A stretch of 64,000 nt of DNA from Catonia carolina. Its lineage: Eukaryota > Arthropoda > Insecta > Hemiptera > Achilidae. The notes beneath the pieces were generated by a model. It was given only the letters and a program-made list of their open reading frames with translations. It was not told the DNA's origin and searched no databases. Shown here piece by piece: positions 32,732 through 47,700 of this stretch (position 1 is its first letter; every line of letters starts with the position of its first letter). Location of the stretch: the NCBI GenBank assembly GCA_035578175.1, contig JAQMRL010000001.1:60907553-60971552 (forward strand). Reading direction: 5' to 3'. The translations under genes and the position numbers were made by a program.

Positions 32732-35700
32732 GTAAATATAAAAGTATTATCATGTTCTTAAAGAAATTTGGTATTTTATAATGTTTCTATGGCGGTTACA
32801 TCGATAATAAAATTAATGGAACGAATAGAATTAATGAAATGAAAGACACGATACAAGCTAGAAATTTTGATCTCATAGTTAATGAGAGCAAAACGAAATT
32901 CATGGTTTTGACTAGTGTTGATATAAATCGAGTTTCTCGCAAGTTGTAGAGAAAAATGTGACAGAAGAATTTCTGTTCTAGAGGGATTACCGTAAACAAA
33001 ACACAAAAAAAAAACAACGATAGTAATAATTCCATACGATAACGGATTCAATTGGTAAATAGAGCGTACTGTGCCAATGTAAAATTATCTAAGAATAATT
33101 AATAACATAAGCAACACAAAAATGAAAATATACATGTGTTTGAAGCACTTAGCTGACTATGGCTTAAAAACGTGAACCTAATCAGAAACGCATTGCATCA
33201 TGTTGGAAACGGTTCAAAAGAAAGATTTTAAGGAGGAGTTTTGGACCGGTAAAGAACGAGATGACTGGAGAGTACGTATAAATGAGTAACTGAATACTCT
33301 CATTGAACACAGAGACTTAGTTCGTTTCATAAAGGCCCAAAGGTTGATATGGTTAGGCCATCTTAAAGCGCCTCATACATTGATATGAATGGAAAGAGTA
33401 CAGAAGAAGCAGGAAGGGCATCTTAGCAAAAGATTCATGGATGATAAGACATTTTTTCTACTATAATGTGCGTACGTTGCAGTCTGTTCAATTTGATAAC
33501 AATAAGTGACCTCATGACCCAATGAGATGAGAATGATTTGTGAAACGTGTAAATGAGGTATAGTCTTGTATAGACTCAAGCCGACCATTCCTGAGAGAGT
33601 ATGGTAAATTGAACCTAACCATCAAAGTACTACGGTATCCATTGTCTAGTACGTAAATCCGTATAAAAGTAACGACCTTTACTATGATTTGAACCAGGAA
33701 CCTTCGTTTTAAGAAATCAGCTGTTAAACAGCTAACTCGTGGCGACAACTTTACCTCTAGACCAATCCGGTGGGTTTCATGAGGTTTCATTTGATTTTAA
33801 CGGTTAAGGATAGAGGCTGCTATATAAAAACTAACATAGATGACTGGAGAAGGATTGAGGAGGAAGCCAAAGCCCACCAATAGCTGTAAAGCTTCGAGAT
33901 AATGATGATAATGATGACCAATCAGTATCGTTGGTTTTAACGAATTTATATTCAGACCTTACTGGGAATCGATCCCAGGTTTTGCAATTTGCAGTTTAGT
34001 GCACTATACCACTGCCCTACAGAAACAGCCAATTTAAATATTTTTGCATAAATGTTTGTTAGCGCTTCACTTAGTACATAGTTCGCCTGGAGATGTAGAA
34101 GAAAATCGTGCTTACAGATCTATCTGAAGAAAATCACAGTAAATAATAAACATATCTTTTCTTTAAGGCCATACACGAAAATGTGCATAGAACACAATAT
34201 AATAAAACAACAATGAGTTCTACGACCTTAGTTACATACTAATTTTCGGCAGGTCTTACACTTTTTGTTTTTGATTTCGATAAGGCTACGTGGACTTATA
34301 CTAACAAAATATTTATTGTTTAACGTCTTGGTCTATCTACAAACCTCCTCCCTTATGGTTCAATTATTGGTTAACTCATCTTTTCGTTTTCAAATGAGAA
34401 CCTAAATACTTACTTTGCTTTAGATTGGATGGTAATCACGGATATTAACGTGTTAACCGACTACATCCATTAAAAAAATAAAATAAAATATAGTTAAATA
34501 AAATTTTACCTTGTACATAAAAAAACGAATAAAATAGATGGCACAAAATAGAGAGTTCGTAAGTTTTCAAGGCTGTGCATCTTTTTCAGGCGTTGAAGAC
34601 GTCTGTTTTCTTCTTCATCTTCCACACGTAGACTGTGTTTTGTTTAGAAGTGTTGCTATTCAACTGTAAATAATGAAAGATGGTTACTTTAGATAAGATG
34701 GTTTATGGCGGATATTTTGTACGCAGGAATGGAGTTAATTTTAAGTTGTTAATGGTGGATTATAAGAATATTTATAGGATTCGAGTGTGCCAATTATGGA
34801 TCCCTTTTTGAATCTAGGCTGGAGGTAACAACCGGGGTAAAAATATAAGCAGTTTCACTCGTTAAGTACATTCTGTATGAATGGACTATATTCTGTGAGG
34901 GTTTGTAGGTTATTTACTTTAAATATTCCATGAAATGTTTTTGTAGTGAGTTCTGGTATGTACTGGTGAAGGCGAGTTTGCTTTGATTTAACAGGTACAT
35001 CTATGTGGCTGTTAATACAATAATTTAGGGGTGTTGTTGCTTCACCGTATACTCGTAGAGGCCGGCTACTGGCTTGTAGCCCCTACGGAAGAGCAGCTGA
35101 TATCCTCCGCTTCCCGTCCCTCACTCATCACGTATAGTCTCGTGATTATACGTGCTCACGAGCTCAAGCTTTGCCCCTGTTCTTGACTGAAAGAACTGGT
35201 GGCTCAGAAAAGACAAGGCGCACGGAGTCAAAAATGTTGCTTGTTTTATTGTAGCCGCTGACACTACAGCTCATCAGAGTCTAAGCTTCGATAAAAGATT
35301 TTATAGTCAATAATGTCACCGTACCACTTGCAAAACGTACCGTATAATGTATTCTGCGACAACATTTTCTTGCTCAGTAACCAAGTATACTCACGGAATC
35401 CATCGTCAGTACTTGTGTGTAAAAAAATTGCATTTATTTTCTTACCGGCACACTTTTAATACAAGTTTAGTAATTTTAGGTGACAGTCGCCGTCAAAATT
35501 TGTAAAACGTGTTCTAAGGAACGGCCTCCAGGTACGCCTTCTGGCGATTAATCGGACGGGAGGTGGCGGTAGAAATTCCAGCAACCATTACCATTACCGG
35601 CACACTGTGTCCGGCCTTTTGTCAAGCAAAACCCATTGTAACCCTCAATTACCACATAAATAGCCACAGAAATTCCTGTGATACCTAATCAAACTTCCTT

Positions 35701-38700
35701 TTACCAGTATCATCCCATATGAGAACTCACAATTCGAAATTTAATGCAATATTTAAGCTAAAATTCCTAGAAACGCTTTCAGATTAAAGTCTCTCCATAC
35801 AGATTAGAACGAGAGAAACTCCATACATTTATACCCAGAGTGCTACCTCCAGCCCAGGTCTAAATAAGCAACAATAACACACAGAACCCTATTAATATTC
35901 CTAAATCTACGAACACTTAAAAATCAATTCTTTCAACCACAACTTCCAATGCAATTCTTACAATCATCTTATGTTTTGATAGGCACAACATAGAATACCT
36001 TCAGCGTCTGAAACCGATGCACAAGCCTTGAAAATATGCAAATAATTCCTCTATTTTGTCTAATCTATTTTATTCTTTCTTACGTACGAGCTAAATATTA
36101 TATAATGTTTTTAAATGGCCTTGATATACAAAAGGTATATCAAGATAGAGATAGATGGAGGCATATCGTCCACTCAAATCCTACCCGGCCTGCTGGAAGG
36201 ATACCCAGATGATGATGATGATGATGATGATTATTTGCATCACTGATATAACATCGGTCGAAAGTTTAAAAAATTTTTGGAAAAATTGAGTCACGGCTAT
36301 AACACAAATAGTCAGTCGGTTTTCTGTAGGAAATCAGTTGAAAAAGTCTATTGTTATCACTACGGTTACCGCTGCAATTCTCCATTCAATCATAAAAGAA
36401 CTGTTAAAAGACGACAGGTTTTTGTCAAAGTCTTTCAAAGTTACGAATGATTTATATTTTAATTACCATAAAATGGAGATGATATTTTTATTTTTTCTAT
36501 TCTACTGTCAATATTTTTTATTGGTTTTAGATTCAAGTACGAACTGAAACTGATATAATTGGTGTGGATTGTGAAAAGTTATCAATTGATTCAGATTCCG
36601 TACGAATACTGGATTCGAATGAAAATCTTGCCACTGAAGTAATTTGGACCAGATCTATCCCTGGAGTGCAAAAGTACGAAATCAAGTTATTCAAACCACT
36701 TTTTATAGGAATCTACGAAGTGAATTTGCGTTTTCATGGGTTCCTTAAAAGTGACGGCACTGGAATTTTTATTACAAAGAACAGAAATGGAAGGTAGGTT
36801 GTTTAAGGATGTAAGTGATATAATTTAAAAAAAATCTTAAATCTGAAACAAAAATTTATTGATAAGAAATGAGATTATCATTAATAAAAACTTTCATTTA
36901 ACTGATTTTCGGAAGAGCCTGTGGTATATTTCTATTAAGGAGGATTTCTACTATCGAAAAACGGGTTTAGAAAAAAACGATAATAACCATTTTTCTAGAG
37001 CAAACTATTCTGAATAAAACTGAGTAATTTTTGTAATAACATTTGTCTTACGCCAATAAATAAATTAAAACTAATATGTTTTTAAATCTAATGTTTTTAA
37101 ATGGGCAAAAGTGTAATAAAGGATCTCATTATTTGCATCACTGATATAACATCGGTCGAAAGTTTAAAGAATTTTTGGAAAAATTGAGTAAACAATGTAA
37201 AGAAATATCAACAATCAATTTTTGTGAAAATCTTGACTAGGTAAACTTGGACAAGTATTGGAGTTGTAATACGGTTTATTTCCTTTAAAATCTGTTTTAT
37301 TTTCATTTCGTTCTGTGAGTTACGTCGAGATATAAGCAAAATAGAGGTACAATACTAGTATAATATTATCATTTGTATTATCATACTTCAGACATCGTTT
37401 CCCAACATTTTTTGTTGTCAAAACTTTACTATTTTATTGAAATCATAACTTTTGACCTACTAAACGGATTTTCAAAATTTTATTTTTGGATTATTTAGAA
37501 TTTTGTTCTCTAGGAATCCTTCTATGGAAGATAGAACAAAGGTTTTTAACCTTCAGAAATTTATTTTGATTTAAAGTACTGTATTGCGATTGTTAGCAAA
37601 ATGTTTGTTTAAATATTTTGAATGTAAAAGGAATACAGCAGAAATTTATGGGGCTCTACTATGAAATTTTACCATCAATTTGACACCAATTACATGTAGC
37701 CTATACGAATTGGTCAAAGTACATCAAAGTTAAAGTTTTAGTTTTGTTTTTATGGGGTGGGTAAAATTTTTAAACCATTTTTCATCAGGCTTTATCAAAA
37801 AGAACAGATGTATTTCATGCAGAAGAAGTTTTTTTCAAATTTACAGCACAATAAAAAATTTTTCGAGTTTGATTCTCCATTTATAATGTTTTCACAGCTC
37901 GGAGGCACCTAGACCATAAACCGACCCTTACGCATAAGCGCAGCAACCCCTTATCTGCCTTAGCCTGCCTTACCTGCATTCTACATTGTCCAGTAGTGAG
38001 TCACCTACTAGGCGCTTTACTGCAATACTATAATTTTATTTGTAATTATTTTTATAAAAATTGCATGACAATTTTTAAAATCTACGTATTTTCCCTAGAA
38101 AAATGAGTCCAAACACGGTGTCTTTGTGACAATCCCAAGCATTTCCGACGTTCAATAATACTATAATAAATCAATAAATTAAATAATTATTATTATTATT
38201 ATTATAAATGTTATAAGTGAAAATATTAGTTAAGTGAAATCATGCTAAAAATGTAACGAATGTTATTTTGAAGAATTATTAGAAAAATATTTCAATACTT
38301 ATGAACAATTTGATGAACATCAATTCATTACTTTAATCGGAATAAATTGAAAAATTTGCTGGCCGTCATTCACACTTCATCTTTTAAGTGACTTTTGAGA
38401 GAATAGATTTTACGGAATTTATCAAAAATCTTACTCTAACTGATTCGGCAGAAATTGTTTTTATATCTCAATACGATTAACATAATTTTCATACCTTCAA
38501 CAAACACCACTAAAAACGGAGGGTGATATATTTTGTTTATTTTGTTTCTATTAATTTTGGTTCAGGAATTAAAACTGGACATGTTAGCCAATGTTTCCAT
38601 TTCGAGCAGTTTGAAGATAAACTTTCAGAATCTGAAATGATGAAAACGGTTATATTACTAATATTATGAAATAATTTTGGGATATTATTATGATAATAAA

Positions 38701-41700
38701 TCAATTTTGTTTTTTATTATTTTTCAAGCGCGACTATTGCGACAAATTTTAAGAACGGGTTGGTCAAACAAGCATTTCCATGCTTTTATAATCCTCAAAT
38801 AAAAACTACATTTGAAATTAATATTGTGACACGTGCAGAAGATACGGCAGTAAGCGTTTCGGAAAAAATACCTGAAGAAGCGTTCAAGTGAGGACATATT
38901 TAAAATTCTTTATAATTAATTTAATGTTAATGTTTATACTTAAGATGTACGAATACCTGACCACAAATAAATCTTTTAGTTAGATTAATTTATTACACGA
39001 TTTGTTTTACAAAACGTCTGTAAAATTATAAAACCTTACATAAAAAATATAGTAGCAGAACGTATAAACTAGTAACACAGTGAAGTTGGTTTATGACTGA
39101 TAAATTTTGTACTACTGTTTCATAGTAATAATAAACATTAAAAATGTGTGATCACGTAGCTTAATTTTAATACAGTTCACTTGACACAGTTAAAACCAAC
39201 CCGACTGCGTTTTAGCTTGGTAACTAACAATAAGTTTCCGTAAGTTAACTTTAAGTTAAATATAAGTTATGTAAACTATAAATTAACTCATTTAAAAGGT
39301 TTAGTACAGATAGCTCAGCCGCTTGATCGTAATATTTGTTATTCTAAATATCTTCAACGAAATTTTTTTTCAAATTAGTTTAATAAAAACGAAATTGTTT
39401 GTAATTGCTCAAAATTGTGGTTTTATTGAGAAATTTTATTCGAATCGTGCATTTTTATTAGTAAGAATTAAAAAGCGATTCTGCTTAGTATGTATTTAAA
39501 TTGTGCTTGTCTTCAATTTTACTTTTTCTGTATTTAATTCATTGCATTTTATTATATTAATAAAGAATGCTATATAAAAGAGGAAAAATTACAAATGCAT
39601 ATAATTTTAAATGAACAATGTATATCTTTATGAATGATTACTGACAGCGGGTTTTCATAGATGGTTAAATATCAGAATCCTAAATTCCCTCCACTCCATT
39701 CTTAACTTATTATGATGTTATATCACTAAAATTTTTCTCAGTTACTGACAGGTACCCTGAACTGCGTAAGAGTGGATTAAAATGTAGTACCAAAAATCTA
39801 AAAAAAAATCAAGTAGGCCTACCTTGACCGGTTTAACAAAAAATTTGTTTCTTAACTAAAATAATGAAGTTAGTTAATATAAGAAGTTTATAATTTTGAA
39901 TTATTATAATTCCGAAACATTCGCTACTTCGAAGCAATTTTTCTCATCATTTTTAACAATTCTTTTTTTAAGCGCAAAACAAAAATCTAATTAAAATATT
40001 TCTAATTGCAAATAAAAATATTCATTTATTCGACTAGTAATTATCTTCCTCGACATTTTATCACGCTTTCATTGAAAAGATACATATTTACTCTTCTAAC
40101 AACTTTATCAAGTTGATTGAAGAGTACAAGTGGTAATTGGAAATTAACATTGAAAAAATAATCCTTGGAGGGATAGGCACGACATACAAACCGAAAAGGA
40201 GGTCATTGAATTAGTGTACGATTAAAAACAACTGGGCCTTCTTTTAAAGTCAGATGTTATACCAAATAATGGTATTTTTTAAAAAGTTTATAAAGGTAGG
40301 GCCATAACCAAAATGGTACATCCTGTATTGTGGAGTAATTGCATATCTTGTGTCATTAAAGCCGAGTTCTCACGAGGCGTGTACCACGCGCGTGAATCAC
40401 TCAGACGTGGAAGACGACTGGTGAGAACGGAGAATCATAGTACTAGCAGATGAGGTTAACCACACGCGCTTGAAGCATGAATGAACCAAACAGTGTTTGA
40501 TTTACAGTCGTGGAACAACCGTGCGTGGAGCAAAATCATATCGCTTCAACAACACTTTCTTAAATTAAATGATTATGAAACCCTTCGGTTTTTGAATCTT
40601 CACTGCAGTGAAGGATTATTGTATGATACCACTAAGGTTGGGTATCGTGATCGAGATTTAAGAGCTGCTGCGGCAAAACGAATATCTTAAGAATTAAACT
40701 TGTCTGGATTTGAAACTGGCAAAGTAAGCATGAAATGATTAAATTTGAGATATTCATACCAGGAACTCAAGTAAATTGAAGCAAGTACGGGGTCAGGGGC
40801 GTCTTTTAATAAGATATACAGTCCAAAAGTTGTATGGTTTAAGAAGGTTAACTCTTTCATGTAGGCCTACAACAACGACCAACAAAGACGAATCATGTTC
40901 TTATCACTTTTTCTAATAATTAGAGTTATTATACTTTAATAAAAGTTCAAGCTGATTGTCGATTATTCACAGCATAGACTTGAAAACGAAAATTATATTT
41001 CAGTTCTGTATCTATGAATTCGGACGCTCCCAATGTAGCTCGTTTCGTTATCCAGTCCCTTACCCACCAACGTCAGATATTTCTGACGTTTTTCTTGCAT
41101 TGAACGAACAATTCTTCTAGCTAGAATTATAAAAAATCATTTCATAAAATAACATAACTCTCACCGACTGTCCGATCCACGTTCACGGGGCCGAACTGAA
41201 CTGTTGTCTGAACAAGTTACCCTTTTATAAAAACCGTGTTAAAAAAAATTGAAAATCTAGAGTGATTCACGCTCGTGGTACATGGCTCGTGTGAACAAGG
41301 CTTAAGAAAAGAATCTTCGGTTCTTTAGTAGAAAGCTTCTCTAATTTATTGCTCAGACGTTTTAACTTTCCAAGCAAGATTTAAAAGCAGAATAACAGCT
41401 ACGAAATAAATTTCTGGGTAAGAAGTTGTCAGCTGATTGTGCTAGATCATGAAAACAATTTAAAAACTGAACAAAATGTTTTATTAATTAAAAAATTAAA
41501 GAAAGATTACCCATCTGAAATATTTTTGCGTGAAATACTTCATGCCACGGTAAATAGAAGAGACGGTAGGGGTCACGCGCATGACCGGCCGTTATGAGTA
41601 CATACTGTCACTAGCAAATGACGTCACCGGTGCTAAAAACACCAGTTTTTAAAATTTTCCTTCTACATTCAAGACTAATATTAAATTACAATAATTATGT

Positions 41701-44700
41701 TTTGTGTAATATAATAATAACAGCGAACATAATAATTATAATAAAGAATTGTAATGGAATGTAAGCAAAATATTAAATTATTAACTGCCATTTTTCTTAA
41801 ACAATTTAAGTAAACAAATTGTCTTTAGATGTTTACATTATGTATTAATTTTTTTTTACAATTCTGTAATTGTAATGTAAATAAATACATGATATTTGGT
41901 AGCCTACTTCGAGGAAAATCAAATAGTTGTGAAATTCTAACAGTCAGGCCTACTGTTATTACAAATATTTATAGTTTATATTCTGGGAAAATGAAATAAG
42001 TATTTTGCCGTGCTTTTTTTAAGGTTTAGTCTTTCGGAAAACGGTGAAATGAAAATCTTTCATATATCTTTTTCATTGTTACCACTACCCACAACAACTT
42101 TCAATGTAATAATATAAGAACTCACTATATATAAATACGTACTAAATATTAGAAATAACCAAAAAAAAAAAAAAAAAATTAAATACATAAAAAGTTTTAG
42201 TAGGCCTGAATATTTACTAGTTCTTGTTATGTTCAATAATATATTCGACTAAACTACGAGTATATGCACGAATTCGCATAATACGTTAGACGCTAATTAG
42301 ATGGACTGACAACATTCACAAATACCGAAATAATACAAACAGCTGGCCGTGTTACTAAGCACCGGTGACGTTATCGGCTACTGCGCATCCATACATGACC
42401 CCTACCGTCTCTTCTAATTACCTTGCTTCATACGTCATCCCGTTTTACTACACTTGCAGTTTTGTTGGTCTTCTCAAAATGTCTGGTACGAGTGCATTTT
42501 TATTTTGGTTGCTTTGAAGTGTTTGGCGTACGTATTTAACGTGGTTATCCGTATTTCGTTTAAGTTGCTGCAATTTACAAACTACAAAACTTTAACTTTA
42601 TTATATATTACGGCCTTGAAAAAATAACAGGAGGTTCATTTTTACGTACTGTATTTACAAGATTGTTTTAGAATTATTTTCTAAAATTTAGGAACATTTC
42701 AAATAATTTTCAGTATTTAAAAACCTTGCAGTTAAGTGCAGAACAATATTAACTCTATTCTATCCAATAATCTTTAAATATTATTACATTTTGCGTGAAA
42801 TACCAAACTCCATTTCAACCAACCTTTTTATCCACACTAGGTTTTGTTTAAATAAACGCTTTGTGGTATAGCAGAACAGCATTTAATTAAACCTGGATTT
42901 AAACTTTTGTTTAAATTTCCTTGTACAGTATTTTGTATCTACCTAGGGAAAAATTATTATTAATATTATGCTACTGCTTTTTGTAATTAACTTCGTGCGT
43001 TTAAGCCTCCGTTCAACTCAATGAGTTATTTTCTCAATTTTTTGCATTTAGGTTAGTTCTACTAACACTAAAACTTCATTTTCAGAACCAACTCAAAAAA
43101 ATGGCGTACTCGTAAATTTTATCCAACGTTACCATTAACTCTGGAACAAGTTGGATTTGTTGTTGGAACTTTTGAAAGAACACCTATTCAGGACCCAAAC
43201 TTTCCATTAGTCGCATTCATGGATACTAACTGGATACCTTATGGGGAAAATCAGTTCTACGACAAATTTAAAACCGCATTGATATTTTACAAGAAGTATT
43301 TTGGTGTTTTGAATCCATTTATGAAATTGCAACTTGTTAAAGTGCCTGAACCGGAAGGAATAGTATTTGACTTCATTGGGGCAAATAACGCGGGACTAAT
43401 AACTTTCACGTGAGTATCATATACGTTGTAATAAGAAGTTAAGTAGAATTGCACAATTAATAGAATAAATATTTATTATGTTTTCGGTCGCTTCCTGCAT
43501 AGTGTATATTTAGTGCGCTTGAGTTCAAAGCTGAAGGTCCCGGGTTCGATTACAGGTTAATGTATGGCATTTTGAATGAGTTCTTCTAATATTATTCCAC
43601 GATCTACTGTTAATAACTACGGCGGCTGTTCCAGGGGTGCCTTGACTGGGGCTGCTTCCCAGCTTGCTGGAAGGTGGCTCTAGTGAGGGTACTCCTTAAA
43701 GATGGTAAGGATCCGGGTGAGGTGAAGAGCTATAGGCCAATTAGCTTGCTACCAGTTTTCGGTAAGCTTCTGGAGCGACTGATCGAGGAACGCCTCAAGG
43801 AAAGCGTCGATATGGCTGAATTTAAATTACAAGGCCAGTTTGGCTTTCAAACAGGGGTAGGCATCGAGGGCTGTATTTTGCAGGCTCTGTCCAAGGTGGA
43901 AGGCACCGACTGCACTTACGTTTTAGGGATTTTTATAAACATCGAGGCTGCATTCTCTTCCTTGTGTTGGGGGAACATCCTCGATGAACTCATACGTCGC
44001 AATGTACCCACCCATCTTCGGGCCATTTTAGGGGACTATTTGTCTAACCGCGAGGCCTTGTTTAGGACTAGCCTTCAGTCTGTGAAGAAGCCGGTGACTC
44101 AAGGTTGCCCGCAGAGTTCTATTCTTGGGCCTCTGTTGTGGAATCTCGTGTTCGCTGGACTTTTGGAGCTACCTTTCCCGAGTTGGTCACGGCCCTTGCT
44201 CTCGCCGATGACCTTCTCATCTTAGTGCGCGGTTGGTCGCGTCCACAGCTGGAGGAACGTTGCGGGTCGGTGATGACCCTGGTCGAGAGATGGATGGATG
44301 ATCATAACTTAAGAATCAGTGTTGCCAAAACGAAGTATATGCTTCTGAGGAACACTGCCAAATTGTCTTTCAGTCGGAACCCTGTAGTTAAATATAAAGG
44401 GGCCACTTTAAGTAGAGTCAGAGTCCATAAGTACCTTGGCGTTCTGCTCGACGATAAGTTGCTGTTTAGGAACCACGTCGCGCAGGTTGCGACGGACGCT
44501 GCTGGATTAATGCACTAGTTGCGGCTAATTGCTCGGAAGGACTGGAATCTGTCTGCGGGCAGTCTCAGTATGATCTATAGAGGAGTGTTCGAAAGCATGG
44601 TGACCTACGCAGCTGCAGTATGGGCTCACCGTTTGGACTTAAATAGAGGACTCATTCAAAATTTACGGAGCGCCCAGCACAGAGCCCTTTTGGTTTGCAC

Positions 44701-47700
44701 TGGTGTTTTAGTACATGCTCCTTTGTGGCTACCACCGTTGCGGGAAAGGCTCTGCCGGGGGATTTTAAAGTGAGAGTGCGTGCTGCTATGTGGAGATTGC
44801 GAAGAGGGCAGGAAGCCGCGATCTTCGTTGAGAGGTTTCGAGTCGCTTTGGTGGGTCATGACCAGGATCCGGAGGGACCGGGTAATGTAAATGCCGTCAA
44901 TCTGTTGCCCTACCCTGCTCTTAAGAAGAGAGTTGAAGCTCTCGCTCTTGAAGCGTGTCAGCGCGAGTGGGACACCTCACATAAGGGAAGGTCTCTGTAT
45001 GATTTCATACAGGCCTTGGGGAGATGGTACGCCTCTTCTGTTTCATTAAGGACATCGGGTGTCCGAGTCCTCACTGGTCACAGTGAGTTCGCTGCATATT
45101 TAAAGCGGTTCCGCCTACTTGATGATGATTCCTGCGTCTGTGGGGAGGTCCAAACGCGTGACCATTTGTTGTACGATTGCCCCGCTCTTGGGGGGTCAAG
45201 ACGCCGGCTGACCCTGGAGCTTCAAGGCCAAGGGGAAAATTGGCCTCTCACGGAACGTTCGAGCTTGTGCCGTAAGGTGCATGCTCGCCCGGTGTGGGGG
45301 TTCCTTGACGAGGTAGCTACGTTCTACCGTCGTCATGTCGATTAATAAGGGGATAATGCTGTCTCATCTCGACTCATCTGACACCAATCTAAATTATACA
45401 TTGGTGGACAAGCACTTGCTGGTAATAAGGCGATTTAAGGTCCTAATTTCTCTTTTAATTTATTTTTTAATGTTTTATTTAATTTCTTATAATTATTTTT
45501 TACCTTATTACTTTTTAATTTCTTATTTAGTTTTAGGTTGACTATTAGGATCAATTTTTCTAATTTTTGACGGGGGCCTTGAGCCCCAAGAGGCATTATG
45601 ACAAGAGGGCGAGCAGTGCACACTTCCCAGGTCTGCCGGCCTGGCTCCAACTCGCCCGCGAATTTAGTTTTATTCAATTAACTTAGTTATATTTTAGGTG
45701 ACTGTCGCCATCACATTCGAACAAATTAAGAGTTCTTAGGAACGGCCTCCGGGTCTATGCCTTACGGCGACCAATCGGAGGGGAGGTGGTGAAAGAAATG
45801 CCAGCAAACCAATTACCAATTGACTCTTATAATATTACAATTTATAATTTATAATTATATTATTTTTGTTGCCCTAACATTAAGAAGAGAATAGAAACTC
45901 TCGCTCTTGAAGCGTGGCAGCGAGAGTGGGACACCTCACATAAGGGTAGGTCTCTGTATGAGTTCATACAAGACTAGGGGGGATGGTACGCCTCTGGTGT
46001 TTCATAAAGGACGTCGGGTGTCCGAGTCCTCACCGGTCACGGTGTGTTTCCGGCATATTTGAAGCGGTTCCGCCTACTTGAAGATGATTCTTGCGTCTGT
46101 GAGAGGTCCAATCGTCCAACCACTTGTACGATTGCCCTGTTCTGAAGGGGGGGGGGTCATGACGCAGGCTGACCCTGGAGTTTTAAGGCCAAGGGGCCTT
46201 TCACGGAACGCTCAAGCTTATGCCGAGAGGGGCATGCTCCGTTGGTGTGGGGGTTCCTTGACGAGGTAGCTACGTTCTACCGTTGTCAGGTAGTATAATA
46301 AGGACAGCTGTCAGCTAATAAGCTGAGTAAGCTAGGCTGAGTAGGCTAGTAAGCTAATAATAAGGTCAGCTTAGCTTGACTGGCTGACATTATGGAAAAT
46401 TTTTAATGGTGTACAAACACTTGCTGGACATAATAAAAGGCAAACTGTAGTCCTAACTATAATTTTAACTTAATTTTATTCCAACCGTATCTTTTGACTG
46501 TTGGGACTATTTTAATAATTTCTAATAATTCTGACGGGGGCCTTGAGCCAAAAGAGGCATCCATTGACAAGAGGGCGAGCAGTGTACACTCTCCAGGTCG
46601 ACCGACCTGGATTTAACTCGCCCTCGAACTTATTTGAATTTTAGTTTTATGACTAATTTTAGTATAACAGTCGCCGTCACAATCGAACAAATTAAGAGTT
46701 CCTAGGAACGGCCTCCGGGTCTACGCATTCTGACGACATATCGGAGGAGAGGTGGTGGGGGAAATGCTAGCAAACCAACTGACTCTTATAAAAGAATTTT
46801 GAAAGATTTTATTTTTATACAGGCTATATTTTAAAAGTGAGACCAAACTCTAGGAAATGATTCTATATAAAAAGACAAAAAAATGTTTATATAGATTCTG
46901 AAGCACTTCGTTAGCGAGTTACGGCTGGCAAAAGATTTAGCCTGAAATTCAGTTTTCCCGGTGAAATGAGGCCATAGTGAAATATTTAAGACTCCAAGTA
47001 GAAAGAAAAACGTAATGGCATGTGGTTTTTAATTTTTTTAAATTGAATAAAACTGGTCCCAGAACTGTATTTTCATATTGTTAAATCTTAAACTTATCAA
47101 ATAAATATATTATAAATTGAAAAAACACATTTTTAGGTGTAACAAAAAATAACTTTGTTAAACTCTCGACAAAGACATTAATTTTTTGATTCACCTCATA
47201 GAATATTAAGTTCTGAGGAAAATATTTTAAATTAAGTAAGTAAAAAATAATACAAGATATTGAAATTTGAGTTTTAATATTAAAAAATCCAGACTTAATT
47301 GTTTCTAAAAAAAATTAATGTTGGCAATTGCAGGATATCAAATGTTTAATTTAATTCTGAAAACAATGAAGAATGCAGTTAAAAGAATAAAGGTGTGGCT
47401 TTTTAACTATAAAGTTACTCCAATGGCCTCTGTTTTGTCCAGTGCATAATTTCACTTCACGAATCCAATTTTTTCTAGTATTAAAATGGCTGTGCGTTCT
47501 CAGAGTTTCTGCAAGTCCTATTACTCAATTCATTATACATCACTTTGTGTGTTAATCCATTTTGAATAAACAATTCACTTCATCCAACGCCACAGGAAAA
47601 TGTCTGAGGAAATGTCTTGACGTCAGGAGATCATTGGGGCAATTTCACTGAACTGTTTCGACCAGTTTAGACTTTTGGCTTAATATTTTAGGGTTACATC

